From Gammaproteobacteria bacterium (GTDB taxonomy: Bacteria > Pseudomonadota > Gammaproteobacteria > Pseudomonadales > Oceanobacteraceae): a stretch of DNA of 38,426 bases. Location: assembly GCA_013373125.1 (NCBI GenBank), contig JABXIK010000002.1, positions 1 to 38,426 of the forward strand, written 5' to 3'. The stretch's first letter is position 1, and each line of letters opens with the position of its first letter. This document shows positions 8,775 through 18,495 of the stretch, in pieces. Below the pieces are notes generated by a model, which worked only from the letters and a program-made list of their open reading frames with translations, was not told where the DNA came from and did no database searches. The position numbers were made by a program, and so were the translations under genes.

Positions 8775-9362
8775 TTAAAATTTAAAGCGAGCAGCCAATA
8801 CAATCGAATTTAACCTCACACCAGAATCAATTTCTTGGCCATTAAACTCAACTGTTTTCCAAGTTATGGTTTTGTTCTTATACGCTAATTCAAATTCAAG
8901 GCGATCCGAAGCAGGGATAAATAAACCACCCATTAAGTTAATTGCAATACCATCTAGATTGTCACCATTTTGAAACAAGTCAGACGTATCTTCATATTCA
9001 TAAAAACCGAAGCCTACTCCTAAAAAAGGCTGTATCTTGCTGTCTCGAAGTTGAAATGGAAAGTACCAATCAACATCCATCCCTGAGTATTCAACATCAA
9101 CGTTCGAGACTTCAGCTTCGATCGTTGTCAAACTGAATTCAATACGTTTCTGTGAAGGAAATTGATAGCCAATTTTAATTTCGGTTTGGTTTTGATCTAA
9201 ATCATACTCAGTTTCAGTATAACTATTTTCATAGTACTCATCACCTGAACCGGTCGCCAAACCAAGGCCAACATATAGATGATCCTGATCAACAGCAGCA
9301 TGTGCACTAAATGTTGATGAAAGCAATAAAGAACACAGGATTTTGTTTTTAGAGAAATTCAT
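8775..9362 (-). CDS. Outer-membrane beta-barrel protein, small porin-like
   Basis: A 195-aa protein with a Sec signal peptide (positively charged start, LLLSSTFSAHA, cleavage near residue 22). The mature part is made of alternating strands (YVGLGLATGSGDEYY, TEIKIGYQFP, IEFSLTTIEAEV, GVGFGFYEYED) and ends in ARFKF, the terminal-Phe signal recognised by the BAM machinery. It resembles opacity/OmpW-sized eight-stranded barrels, but no specific family is recognised. AAGGA lies 7 bp upstream of the ATG. It is a single-gene unit enclosed by two near-identical terminators. Confidence 0.8.
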   Translation of the reverse strand: MNFSKNKILCSLLLSSTFSAHAAVDQDHLYVGLGLATGSGDEYYENSYTETEYDLDQNQTEIKIGYQFPSQKRIEFSLTTIEAEVSNVDVEYSGMDVDWYFPFQLRDSKIQPFLGVGFGFYEYEDTSDLFQNGDNLDGIAINLMGGLFIPASDRLEFELAYKNKTITWKTVEFNGQEIDSGVRLNSIVLAARFKF

Positions 9363-9444
9363 AGCTATTCCTTAGCAATTCAAAAGAGCGACAATTATAC
9401 AGAATGAGAGTTTATATCCAAGACAAAAATAAATATGAAAAAGG

Positions 9445-9473
9445 AAAAAGCCGCTCATATGAGCGGCTTTTTT
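9445..9473. terminator. Terminator between metallopeptidase-like gene and OMP gene
   Basis: AAAAAGCCGCTCAT and ATGAGCGGCTTTTTT form a perfect self-complementary stem. On the minus strand it lies about 30 bp past the stop of the 907-aa gene. It is nearly the same stem as the one at 8731-8760. Confidence 0.9.
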
Positions 9474-9503
9474 ATCATGAAATATTTACAGGGTTATCTT
9501 TTC

Positions 9504-12227
9504 TTACAGTCCAAGTTCGATCCCGATAAACACAAAGTCTTCATCCGTCAGTTCATCGTTATCATTATGAATCGCTTCAATAATGTAATTGATGTTAAAT
9601 TTATTCATCACCGCAAGATCCAGCGTGAGCTTTAAGGCTGTTTGATTTAGCGTCACATCATTCACGCCTGTCGCACCATTTACGCCTTTAATATCATAAT
9701 TACGATAAGTTAGGCTCAATGCTTCGCGACGTAGCGAGAGTGGGAATTTAAAACTGTATGCCGAAACGTTAAATACCTTAGCGATGTTAACTTCAGCAAA
9801 ATTAACTTCTTTGGCAAACACGTCATCTTTTAAGCTTGGCATAATAAAGCCACTCACATCTTTGCCCACAAAGTTAACCGATGTGGTCAATTCAACCCCT
9901 CGGCTTTCTAAGAAACTTGCGTCATTACTGCTTGAAGAATGCTTGGCTTTCATCCCCACGTAAGTTTCATAAGGCAGATCCGTAGATAAGGCTAAACTGG
10001 CTCCAGCGATATTATCATCACGATCTTGCACACCATAAACATCCAAATACGCAAGGTGATTAGCATAAAAGCTATGACCAAACGATTTCACATTTGAAAA
10101 AGCTAAGCTTAAGGTTTTGGGTTCACGCTCAATATTAATATAGTCTTGATAGTAACCGGCCTCTAATTGACCACTCCAATATCCGCTTTGCAAGAATGGT
10201 AGTTTAAGATCCAGTGCAACACCATGATCTCGAGTAAAACCAGTAAAGCCCTCATCCTCTAAACCGTCTTTTGCCACATAATAGGCATCAATACCATAAA
10301 GTAAGAAGTGCTTATTATTTGCATAGCGTGCACCTATAAGAGTGCTCTGATCTTCATCCTTCTGCGCTTTAAAACTAAACTCATGGTAATTAAATGGATC
10401 AGAAAATGTGATTAAACCTAAGAAGGTAGATTCACCATCATCATTTTCGCCGCCAATAAATGAACCGGCAGTGTAATTAAAGTTATTAATAAAACTGTAT
10501 TCCTCACCTTCATCAAATTTTTCAATTTCAATATTGTCAAAATCTGACAAATGAGAATGCAGAGGATGTTTTGAATCATCCCACATATAACGTACAACGT
10601 ACGGTGCTTGAGTCGTTGGCGTCAATTCAGTGAGCGCATAGTAATAATCATCAGAAGATATGGCTTCCACAATCACTTGATTATTACCGGCTAATTTTGC
10701 CGCTATTACATTATCAGCTTGTAGTACGCGTTCAACCCTATTGCCTTTTAACCTATAAAGAGTACTACCCAATTGACTGTTGGCAATAAAGTAGACAGCA
10801 CCTGAGGCATCCACATCCGATACGATGCTATAGAAGCCTTCAAAGGTATAAAGTATTTGCTTATCCTTGTATAAAACTCGCTTATTTCCCTTCTGCACAA
10901 AATAGTAAAGATGATCATCTTGCACCAATACAGAAGAATTCACCGGAGCATAAAATTCATCGCCGACAAATAATTGCGGACTCACGTATGATTTCGCCGT
11001 ATCGAAATACACAGCGCGGCCATCTTTCATATAGCCCTGAATGACCTTGCCTTCTGTCCCTGGCTTTATCATGGCATCTTCATTAAATAGCCCCTGGGTG
11101 ATACGCCAAACGGATGTATGGCGCCCACTAATGGTGTAATACTCATCGTCCACTAAAAATACACGGCCAAGTGCTAGTGATTTCGTTTCACTGCGTACCT
11201 CACCATTCGCTAAATTAAACTCATGCAATTCGGGTGAGCGAACACCATTCTCCATGGCTAAAAATAGCACGCGATTATCTTGCGTATTCATGTCCGAGTA
11301 ATATTTTGAGCGTGCCAGCACCTTACCTTGGGCCATCTTCATGCCTTTAGAATCGCGCTTCATTTTATTTGTCCAAAGAGCAAAGTTTGTATTGAAGTCC
11401 GATCCAAAAGTGCGTTTTGTAGGGTTATTCACTGTGAATGGCCAGTACCAATTTTTAGAGCGATTTTTAAAGTACTTATTCGCCACATCTAGACCATAGG
11501 TTTCAGCCAAATAATATTGGTAATGGGAACCAAAGAGGTAATTCCCTTCGCCATAAGGGAATTCTAATGACACGTTGTAAAGAGTTTCTTTTTTGAGCTT
11601 GTCCGCTTGCGCGAATACATGGTTCATAGCACGATAGCGGCCACTATAAAGTCGCCCACCACGACCATGCCAAGATTCATTTAATATAGCATTTCCCTCT
11701 AAAATGAAACTGGCTTCAAAAATATTTGGCGTGGTGGCAGGTAGAAATGGTAGAAAGAAACCACCATTTCTAAAAACCTTATACATACTACGAGAAATTG
11801 GATTATCTTTTACATTCGTTTGATAGTTATGAGCCGTCTCATGTAACAACAATACATCCAACCAAGAAGCTGAAGAAAAATAATCCGGAACTTGTGCACC
11901 GCCCATATAATTCACTTGACGGTTAGAAGGGAACTGAGTGGAAAATCCATTAGCGATTTGGTTGTAGGATGAAATCATGCCCACAGAGAGCTGGGTATCA
12001 AATTGATAACCAAAGGTTTTTTCGTAAAGAGGTTGTAATATTTTTTCAAAACTCGCCGCGTATTCGGCGTGTTCTTGGTTATCTTTGGTATAAATGATAC
12101 GTGTATTGCGTATATCTTGAGTTAAATAGGGTTTATCTTCAGCCACCACAGAGTAATTGGGATAAACAATATCTTCAGCCTGTGTGGTGGCGGCCACAAG
12201 TGACAATGCCAATATCTTCAATCTCAT
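9504..12227 (-). CDS. Secreted HExxH metallopeptidase/propeller/barrel-like protein
   Basis: A 907-aa exported protein (signal peptide 1-17, cleavage after TQA). Residues ~25-300 look like a gluzincin-type zinc peptidase: HETAH at 129-133 gives two His ligands and Glu130, and EGNA at 177-180 offers the third ligand 44 residues later. Residues ~305-550 contain repeated short strands reminiscent of a TolB/WD40-like propeller. Residues ~555-907 alternate hydrophobic strands (ARYANNKHFLLYGIDAYYVA, SGQLEAGYYQDYINIE) and end in FIGIELGL, like a BamA/surface-antigen barrel. The order peptidase, propeller, barrel is unusual. It is a single gene with AAGGA before the ATG and its own terminator. Substrate and activity are unknown. 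Confidence 0.7.
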   Translation of the reverse strand: MRLKILALSLVAATTQAEDIVYPNYSVVAEDKPYLTQDIRNTRIIYTKDNQEHAEYAASFEKILQPLYEKTFGYQFDTQLSVGMISSYNQIANGFSTQFPSNRQVNYMGGAQVPDYFSSASWLDVLLLHETAHNYQTNVKDNPISRSMYKVFRNGGFFLPFLPATTPNIFEASFILEGNAILNESWHGRGGRLYSGRYRAMNHVFAQADKLKKETLYNVSLEFPYGEGNYLFGSHYQYYLAETYGLDVANKYFKNRSKNWYWPFTVNNPTKRTFGSDFNTNFALWTNKMKRDSKGMKMAQGKVLARSKYYSDMNTQDNRVLFLAMENGVRSPELHEFNLANGEVRSETKSLALGRVFLVDDEYYTISGRHTSVWRITQGLFNEDAMIKPGTEGKVIQGYMKDGRAVYFDTAKSYVSPQLFVGDEFYAPVNSSVLVQDDHLYYFVQKGNKRVLYKDKQILYTFEGFYSIVSDVDASGAVYFIANSQLGSTLYRLKGNRVERVLQADNVIAAKLAGNNQVIVEAISSDDYYYALTELTPTTQAPYVVRYMWDDSKHPLHSHLSDFDNIEIEKFDEGEEYSFINNFNYTAGSFIGGENDDGESTFLGLITFSDPFNYHEFSFKAQKDEDQSTLIGARYANNKHFLLYGIDAYYVAKDGLEDEGFTGFTRDHGVALDLKLPFLQSGYWSGQLEAGYYQDYINIEREPKTLSLAFSNVKSFGHSFYANHLAYLDVYGVQDRDDNIAGASLALSTDLPYETYVGMKAKHSSSSNDASFLESRGVELTTSVNFVGKDVSGFIMPSLKDDVFAKEVNFAEVNIAKVFNVSAYSFKFPLSLRREALSLTYRNYDIKGVNGATGVNDVTLNQTALKLTLDLAVMNKFNINYIIEAIHNDNDELTDEDFVFIGIELGL

Positions 12228-12318
12228 GGTGCATCCTTGCTAAATAATGCAAGCAAGATACGACAATCACTATGAAAGAACAATGACAGGCACTTGCTTT
12301 ACCGCTAAATACTAGGCA

Positions 12319-13227
12319 TTAACCCGTTACCGGAGGAGGAATGTCTTTATCAATAACTGGTTTAGGTTCACGACTTAAATACACACCTAAAAATATGACG
12401 CCTATAGCCAGCCATTGCTGTAACACCAAGCGCTCTCCCAATAGTAGCATTGAGAAAAATAACGTGGTGATAGGCAATAAATTGACATAACTTGCTGCGG
12501 TGGCGGTTTTTACATGCTGCAACGAATAATTATACAAACCATATGCACCCAAGGTCACCACCAAGCCCAGGTACACAATCATACTTACCGTTGTAAGTGA
12601 CACCTGTTCTGGCCAATCAGACATCATAGCCAACGGAAAAAAGAACACAGAGCCTACCAAACCTTGCATAGCCGTTACCACAAACGCGCTATAACGACTC
12701 ACTAACTTTTTCACTAACAATGTGTATCCTACGGCCATCACCATGGCCATAAGCTCTAAAAAATTTCCTAATAAGGCATTAGGTGCTTGCTCTGAGTCTG
12801 CGGTTTTTAAACTCATCCACAACACACCAGACAGTGCTACCACAAAGCCCAGCCACTGTTTTAAAGTATTGCGCTCTTTAAAGATAAAAAATGCAGCCAC
12901 CGCCACCATCAAAGGTAACAATGCCGTCACCAATCCGGCTTGTCCTGCACTGGTATACTGCAAAGCTTTCGCTTCAAATAAAAAATATAAGCAAGGCTCG
13001 AACAGGGCCATGCCAAATAATAATTTCCAGTCTCCTTTTTGATAACTGATCTTAGGCTTTAGCCACAATGCCATCACAATAAACGCCAAGGCTGCAACGC
13101 ACATACGAAGAAACACCACGATCATGGGTGGCATATCTGTAACGGCTATTTTCAATGCAATAAATGAACTGCCCCACAGGGTCATAGAAATAATCAAGGC
13201 AAGATGGGCGCGTAGGGTATTAGACAC
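12319..13227 (-). CDS. DMT-superfamily (EamA) metabolite transporter
   Basis: An inner-membrane protein of about 302 aa with ten hydrophobic helices arranged as two EamA repeats, each starting with a pattern such as LIISMTLWGSSFIALK or AMVMAVGYTLLVKKL. Members export or import small metabolites, and the substrate is not predictable. I chose the GTG at 13227 because TTAGG lies upstream and TM1 then begins near residue 9. A longer reading from a GTG at 13272 would add 15 residues (317 aa) without a clear ribosome-binding site. It lies downstream of the chemotaxis operon on the same strand, 76 bp after the EAL gene stop, with no terminator visible between them. Confidence 0.85.
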   Translation of the reverse strand: MSNTLRAHLALIISMTLWGSSFIALKIAVTDMPPMIVVFLRMCVAALAFIVMALWLKPKISYQKGDWKLLFGMALFEPCLYFLFEAKALQYTSAGQAGLVTALLPLMVAVAAFFIFKERNTLKQWLGFVVALSGVLWMSLKTADSEQAPNALLGNFLELMAMVMAVGYTLLVKKLVSRYSAFVVTAMQGLVGSVFFFPLAMMSDWPEQVSLTTVSMIVYLGLVVTLGAYGLYNYSLQHVKTATAASYVNLLPITTLFFSMLLLGERLVLQQWLAIGVIFLGVYLSREPKPVIDKDIPPPVTG

Positions 13228-13303
13228 GATGAAACCTAAGAATAAAAAGCGGCTATTATGCTCATCGGCCACTGGAAAGCTATACCTATTTTAGAACAGT
13301 GCA

Positions 13304-14503
13304 TTACTTTAATGAGGGCATACCTGCTGCGTACCATGCCATTAAATCTTGATGGGGCATAGGAGGCGAAAAATAATAACCTTGCCCAATATGGCAACCA
13401 TGCTCTTTTAGATACAACCAATCTTCACGTTTCTCCACACCTTCTGCCACCAATGACATTCCTAATTTATTGCACATGCTAATAGTGCTATCATAAATCA
13501 CTTGCAGATGAGGCTTGCTGGTAATGCCATCAATCAAACTGCGATCTAATTTTATTTCAGTGAAAGGTATTTGTGATACCTGCTGGATAGAGGAGTAGCC
13601 GGTTCCATAATCATCCATGGATAAGCCGCAACCGGCGAGACGTAAGCGATTCAAAACCGATAATGCTAAAGATAAATCCTCAATAATGGCTGTCTCTGTG
13701 ACTTCAAATATCACCTTCTTGGCATCGGCCCCCATATCTCGAATAATATTAATTAGTGATTCACAAAATTGGTTGTTATTAAACGACTTTGCCGACAAGT
13801 TAATGGACATATTTAAAGGCAAGCCCATCTCTCGCCACTCTTTCTTTTGCAAAAGGGCAATGCGCACAACTTCATAACTGACCTCATCAATCAGTTGATT
13901 CTCTTCACATATAGGAATGAATTGGTCCGGGAAAATTATCTGATCACCATCTTGAATGCGCACCAAACACTCGACACCAGAAAGAGTTCGGCTCTCCATA
14001 TAAATTTTTGGCTGGTAATGTAAAACAAGGCGTTTGCTATTAATGGCTTCTTTGATCTCTTCCACCGTTAATGCTGTTTTATTCTTACTCTTAACCGCAT
14101 CAATGCTATTCGCTCGCTTTTGCTCAAACAATGCAATGAAGTCTTCAATATGCTGTGCCATTAACGGTTTTTGGATGCTACCTAAAATCCATAGTCCTTG
14201 CTTTTGCCCCATTAATTCAACCGAGGACAACAAGCTTTCTTCACGGGAGCTTAAAATTACGATTCCACTTTGGGTTTTACGCTTACTCAATAGACTAATG
14301 AGTTCAATGCCATCCACATCTGGCATTTCAAGATCACAAATGAGTAAATCATAATCTTGCCCATGAGCCTCTATTTTATTTAAAGCATCGCGGCCATTCT
14401 CTGCCTCCGCAAGATCCTGAATCCCCCCTTCACGACAGATACGTGCAATCATCTCTCGTTGCGTCGCACTATCATCAATGATTAAAACTGAAAAATCTTT
14501 CAT
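13304..14503 (-). CDS. Response regulator with EAL c-di-GMP phosphodiesterase domain
   Basis: A 399-aa protein. Residues 1-125 are a receiver domain with Asp10/Asp11, phospho-acceptor Asp57 and Lys112. Residues ~145-395 form an EAL domain. The signature reads ECL (178-180) in place of EAL, but the catalytic set is otherwise present: Glu178, Asn235 (NLS), Glu in VTE (270), Asp297-Asp298 (DDYGTG), Lys318 and Glu354/357 (AEGVE). Hydrolysis of c-di-GMP to pGpG is therefore likely. It starts 8 bp after cheB and is the last gene of the chemotaxis operon, so CheA is its probable kinase. This would link chemotactic signalling to c-di-GMP level. Confidence 0.92.
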   Translation of the reverse strand: MKDFSVLIIDDSATQREMIARICREGGIQDLAEAENGRDALNKIEAHGQDYDLLICDLEMPDVDGIELISLLSKRKTQSGIVILSSREESLLSSVELMGQKQGLWILGSIQKPLMAQHIEDFIALFEQKRANSIDAVKSKNKTALTVEEIKEAINSKRLVLHYQPKIYMESRTLSGVECLVRIQDGDQIIFPDQFIPICEENQLIDEVSYEVVRIALLQKKEWREMGLPLNMSINLSAKSFNNNQFCESLINIIRDMGADAKKVIFEVTETAIIEDLSLALSVLNRLRLAGCGLSMDDYGTGYSSIQQVSQIPFTEIKLDRSLIDGITSKPHLQVIYDSTISMCNKLGMSLVAEGVEKREDWLYLKEHGCHIGQGYYFSPPMPHQDLMAWYAAGMPSLK

Positions 14504-14511
14504 GATTCGAC

Positions 14512-15549
14512 CTAGCTGTGAGTCATTATTATTCCGGCCACTTCATCTAGGCCCACCACATAATCGACTCCACCGTGTTTGATAGCTTCCTTTGGCATAC
14601 CAAAAACAATGCAGCTTGCTTCATCTTGCGCATAGGTAACCGCACCGGCTTCTTTCATATCCAACATGCCACGGGCGCCATCATCCCCCATACCCGTGAG
14701 GATAATACCCACTGCATTTTTACCCGCATTGTGTGCAGCAGAGCGAAACAACACATCTACCGATGGACAATGCCGATTCACAGCAGGGCCGGGTTTGACT
14801 TCTGCATAATAAAACGCACCGCTGCGCACCACTTTCATATGCTGACCACCTGGTGCCACCAATGCCAAACCCGGGCGTATGCGATCCCCATCCACCGCTT
14901 CACGCACTTCGATCTCACAAAACGAATCCAAGCGTTTCGCAAATGCCTGTGTAAATTTTTCCGGCATGTGTTGCACAATGGCAATGCCAGCTGAAGTCTT
15001 AGGCAAGGCTCGTAGCACGGTCTCAAGTGCTATGGTGCCACCGGTAGATGTTCCTATGGCAATAACTTTCTCTGTTGTCTTAGCCATGGAAGATCGCGGT
15101 AATGGTCGCTGTGTTACAGCTTCAGGATGCGCTCTGGGTTTTGATACTTTAGATTTGGCCGCTGTACGTACGGCATCGACTAATTCTTTTGCACTTTTTT
15201 GCAAAAAGTCTTTCACCCCCACTTGGGGTTTCGTAAAAATCGTTACCGCACCAGCAGCGAGAGCCTCCATAGTGGTTTCGGCCCCTTTCTCAGTTAAAGA
15301 AGAACAAATTACTACAGGGGTTGGGCGAGATTTCATGATTTTTTTTAAGAAGGTAATGCCATCCATTCTCGGCATTTCCACATCTAAGGTAATCACGTCC
15401 GGCCAATTACCTCGCATCTTTTCGATGGCAAAATACGGGTCCGGCGCGGTGGCGATTACTTCGATGTCAGCTTGCTTGGATAAAATATCCGCTAACATCT
15501 GCCTGACCACGGCTGAGTCATCTACGATTAATACTCGAATCTTATCCAT
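14512..15549 (-). CDS. cheB: Chemotaxis protein-glutamate methylesterase CheB
   Basis: A 345-aa CheB. The receiver domain has Asp10, Asp11 and phospho-acceptor Asp56. A linker spans ~125-158, and the methylesterase domain (~160-345) has catalytic Ser168 (GTSTGG), His194 (IVQHMP) and Asp290 (GMGDDG), each offset by four from the E. coli triad. It demethylates receptor glutamates and may deamidate glutamines when phosphorylated by CheA. It lies 5 bp after cheD and 8 bp before the REC-EAL gene, so it is translated within one operon. Confidence 0.97.
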   Translation of the reverse strand: MDKIRVLIVDDSAVVRQMLADILSKQADIEVIATAPDPYFAIEKMRGNWPDVITLDVEMPRMDGITFLKKIMKSRPTPVVICSSLTEKGAETTMEALAAGAVTIFTKPQVGVKDFLQKSAKELVDAVRTAAKSKVSKPRAHPEAVTQRPLPRSSMAKTTEKVIAIGTSTGGTIALETVLRALPKTSAGIAIVQHMPEKFTQAFAKRLDSFCEIEVREAVDGDRIRPGLALVAPGGQHMKVVRSGAFYYAEVKPGPAVNRHCPSVDVLFRSAAHNAGKNAVGIILTGMGDDGARGMLDMKEAGAVTYAQDEASCIVFGMPKEAIKHGGVDYVVGLDEVAGIIMTHS

Positions 15550-15554
15550 GGTAT

Positions 15555-16025
15555 TTAATCCGTTAGTGAAGGCAGCAGCTGTAAATCACACTGAGCCATC
15601 ATAGGCGTATAAATAAGCTTGCGTCCTCGGGTACCACCTACATCAATACTTTCAATAGCAAAACCCTCTTGATCTAAAAAATTCAACGCATACTCAGAGT
15701 TCTTTCGTCCCATTTGGAAGGTCGTATTTAAATTAGATGCTTGAAAACTAACCGCACCACCAAATACCGACACATTGATTTCTTCATGTGGGCATTTCAA
15801 ACGATCAAAATAGCGCACAAAATGTGGCAAGATTCTTTGCCCATAACGACCAATGGCTTTATCGGCTTCATTGATAGTATTCAAAATAACAAAATGAGAC
15901 ATTGCGCAATGTTCTTTCTCTGTATGCCACATCACCACACTAATACAAGAGCCTAAGACAGTAACAATCTCCTCATCAACGTAGGGACCTAAATAAAACT
16001 CCCCAGGTTTAATATGGATGGTCAT
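15555..16025 (-). CDS. cheD: Chemoreceptor glutamine deamidase CheD
   Basis: A 156-aa CheD. The catalytic Cys27 in LGSCISV and His44 in MSHFVIL sit at the same residue numbers as in Thermotoga CheD. The enzyme converts receptor glutamines to glutamates, preparing methylation sites. Its usual partner CheC is absent from this cluster. Its start overlaps the end of cheR by 4 bp, indicating translational coupling. Confidence 0.96.
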   Translation of the reverse strand: MTIHIKPGEFYLGPYVDEEIVTVLGSCISVVMWHTEKEHCAMSHFVILNTINEADKAIGRYGQRILPHFVRYFDRLKCPHEEINVSVFGGAVSFQASNLNTTFQMGRKNSEYALNFLDQEGFAIESIDVGGTRGRKLIYTPMMAQCDLQLLPSLTD

Positions 16026-16828
16026 GATGATTCCAACCTATAGCAACCTGGTTGATATTGTTTTAATTGATCTGAATAACCATTAATACTTTCCGAATGC
16101 CCAACCAAAAACCAGCCATTGGGTTTAAGCTTTTGAATCATGTTTTGCACAATTTTCTGCTTATCTTCTAATTCGAAATAAATAAGCACATTACGCAATA
16201 TAATCAGATCAAAATTAGATTTGGTGGGAAGCACGTTGATTAAATTATGCTTAGTAAAGCTTACTTTATTGCGGATTTGATCATCTATCCTAAAGATCTC
16301 TTGATCTTTATTTTTTCCCTTTAAGCAAAATGCTTTGAGTAAAGATTCATCGATATGCTTTATGCCTTCAATAGGATAAATTCCAGATCGTGCTCGTTTT
16401 AATACATCGGTATTGATATCCGTACCCAAAATTTTCCAATCCTTCAAAACACCTAAATGCTTCGCCATTAACAAGGAAAATGAATATGCCTCTTCTCCTG
16501 TTGAGGAAGCCGCACTCCAAACCTTAATACTCGGATTAGTTAGAAATTCAGGGATTATGTGCTTTTCAAAAAACTCGAAATGCTTCTCTTCACGAAAAAA
16601 GAAGGTTTCATTAGTGGTTAATAGATTAATCGCAATTTGTACTTCTTCATCATCTTTTGATTTGAGAATCTTAAGGTACTCACCAAATCCATTAAGGCCT
16701 AACTGGTTGATTCGCTTATTTAAACGACCACTCACTAACATCTTTTTGCTTTCGTTCATATAGATACCGCTCTCGTCATACAACCAAGAGCAGATCCCTT
16801 CAAATTCCCTGTCATCCAATGGACGCAT
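16022..16828 (-). CDS. cheR: Chemotaxis methyltransferase CheR
   Basis: A 268-aa S-adenosylmethionine-dependent methyltransferase acting on receptor glutamates. The N-terminal helical domain (~1-80) is followed by a Rossmann domain with the SAM loop VWSAASSTGEEAYS and the conserved NVLIYF near 205. AGAGGCAG lies about 7 bp upstream of the ATG, within the 11-bp gap after the receptor gene. The preceding receptor ends in a DFEKF pentapeptide that could dock CheR. Confidence 0.97.
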   Translation of the reverse strand: MRPLDDREFEGICSWLYDESGIYMNESKKMLVSGRLNKRINQLGLNGFGEYLKILKSKDDEEVQIAINLLTTNETFFFREEKHFEFFEKHIIPEFLTNPSIKVWSAASSTGEEAYSFSLLMAKHLGVLKDWKILGTDINTDVLKRARSGIYPIEGIKHIDESLLKAFCLKGKNKDQEIFRIDDQIRNKVSFTKHNLINVLPTKSNFDLIILRNVLIYFELEDKQKIVQNMIQKLKPNGWFLVGHSESINGYSDQLKQYQPGCYRLESS

Positions 16829-16839
16829 TTACGCTGCCT

Positions 16840-18477
16840 CTAGAACTTCTCGAAATCAAAGTCTTCATCATCATTGGATGAAGATGACACACTGGATTCC
16901 TTCTGTGGTTTTACCGCCTTATTTTGAGCAACCCGTTTTACGGGTTGTGAGCGTCGAGAGACCGCCGGTTGATTGCTCACTTTGAAATAGGCCATCATTT
17001 CCTGAAGATCAACCGCCTGAGACGTCAGCTCTTCTGCGGTTGAGGATAACTCTTCAGATGCACTGGCATTTTGCTGTGTTGCCTGAGTGATTTGACTAAT
17101 AGCCCCGTTAATTTCATTGGCACCGGTACTTTGCTCGCTACTGGCCGCAGAAATTTCTTGTACAAGTTCTGCGGTTTTTTGAATCGAAGGCACGATTGAC
17201 TCCAACAGTTTTCCCGCTTGTTCCGCTAGCTCCACAGAGTTGGTTGCTACTTCACCAATCTCTTTTGCAGCAGTTTGCGAACGTGCCGCAAGTTTTCTCA
17301 CTTCAGCGGCTACCACTGCAAAACCTCGACCATGCTCTCCTGCACGTCCAGCTTCAATGGCCGCGTTAAGGGCTAACAAGTTTGTTTGGTAGGCGATGTC
17401 ATCAATGATGCTGATTTTATCTGCGATCTGACGCATGGCATCCACTGTACGACTAACCGCTTGCCCACCTTCGATGGCTTCTTGCGCACTTTTATTAGCA
17501 ATGCCATCTGTCACTTTTGAATTGTCGTTATTTTGATTGATAGAAGCGTTCATTTCTTCCATTGCTGCTGAGGTTTCTTCCACGCTAGAAGCCTGCTCAG
17601 AAGCGGATTGACTAATGGATTGAGCTGTCGCACTCATTTCCTCAGAAGCCGCGGATAAGTTATCTGCTGAAGCACGTACCTGAGATATGATACTGGAAAG
17701 CTTTTCTACCATTTTACAAATGGCAAACAACATACTGGTTTGATCACCTGGCTGTAATTTTATTTCCACTGCCATATCCCCGGCCGCAACTTTACTCACT
17801 ATTTCTTCGGCATATTGAGGTTCACCACCCAGTTGTTTCACAATACTGCGAGTAATCATAAAACCAAGGATGATACTGATCACAATACTCAATATAATAA
17901 TCACAATATTGACTGTCAGTGTCTGATTATAATTTTCTGTAGATAGGTTAAACTCTTCTTCCGCTACTTTTAACTGCACATCTACCAACATGGCAAAGCG
18001 ATCCGATACCGGTTCCACACTTGGGTATAATTTATTTAAAACAAAATCATCCAAGGCAGCCACATCACGTTTGTTGATTATGGCTTTCAGCTTAGCGATT
18101 TCGCTATCTACAGCTTTAAGTAACGGTTTAATTTCATCAACTAGCTTCTCTTCTTCTGCTACTAACTGAGTGGCTAGATAGGCCTTCCATTTTTCAACAA
18201 TGACTTCTTCAGCCGTTTCAATGTTGATCAAGCCTTTTTCCCAGCCCATACCTTTATTACGCACTTTATGGGTGGTATCCACAATATTTACCGCGTACAT
18301 ATCGGCTATGAGTTTTAAATCTTTCAGCGGAACCACGCGATCTTTATACACACTCTCCATGGTCGTGTGTTCCGCATTCATACCGCGGATCCCCATAACA
18401 CCAATGAAAATCAGCAAGAATAATAATACAGATGCCAGTAGAGCTAATCTGTAAGCCACTTTTAACTTAGTAAACAT
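16840..18477 (-). CDS. Methyl-accepting chemotaxis protein, 4HB-type sensor
   Basis: A 545-aa receptor. TM1 is ~8-28. A periplasmic helical domain of about 155 residues (~30-185) resembles 4HB_MCP. TM2 is ~188-210, followed by a short HAMP-like segment and a long cytoplasmic coiled coil. The signalling tip is visible around [20 protein letters not shown] and [15 protein letters not shown]. The C-terminus, after a flexible Ser-rich linker, ends in DFEKF, which fits the x-aromatic-x-x-aromatic CheR-docking tether. GGAGGG precedes the ATG. It lies between cheW and cheR, so it is likely the main receptor of this system. Confidence 0.94.
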   Translation of the reverse strand: MFTKLKVAYRLALLASVLLFLLIFIGVMGIRGMNAEHTTMESVYKDRVVPLKDLKLIADMYAVNIVDTTHKVRNKGMGWEKGLINIETAEEVIVEKWKAYLATQLVAEEEKLVDEIKPLLKAVDSEIAKLKAIINKRDVAALDDFVLNKLYPSVEPVSDRFAMLVDVQLKVAEEEFNLSTENYNQTLTVNIVIIILSIVISIILGFMITRSIVKQLGGEPQYAEEIVSKVAAGDMAVEIKLQPGDQTSMLFAICKMVEKLSSIISQVRASADNLSAASEEMSATAQSISQSASEQASSVEETSAAMEEMNASINQNNDNSKVTDGIANKSAQEAIEGGQAVSRTVDAMRQIADKISIIDDIAYQTNLLALNAAIEAGRAGEHGRGFAVVAAEVRKLAARSQTAAKEIGEVATNSVELAEQAGKLLESIVPSIQKTAELVQEISAASSEQSTGANEINGAISQITQATQQNASASEELSSTAEELTSQAVDLQEMMAYFKVSNQPAVSRRSQPVKRVAQNKAVKPQKESSVSSSSNDDEDFDFEKF

Positions 18478-18495
18478 AGAGATCCCTCCACCTGT

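Noticed and set aside
14879..15604. Long plus-strand open frame (241 codons) opposite cheB
   Set aside because: It is antisense to well-supported cheB/cheD genes, lacks a recognisable domain, and has composition expected of a shadow frame.
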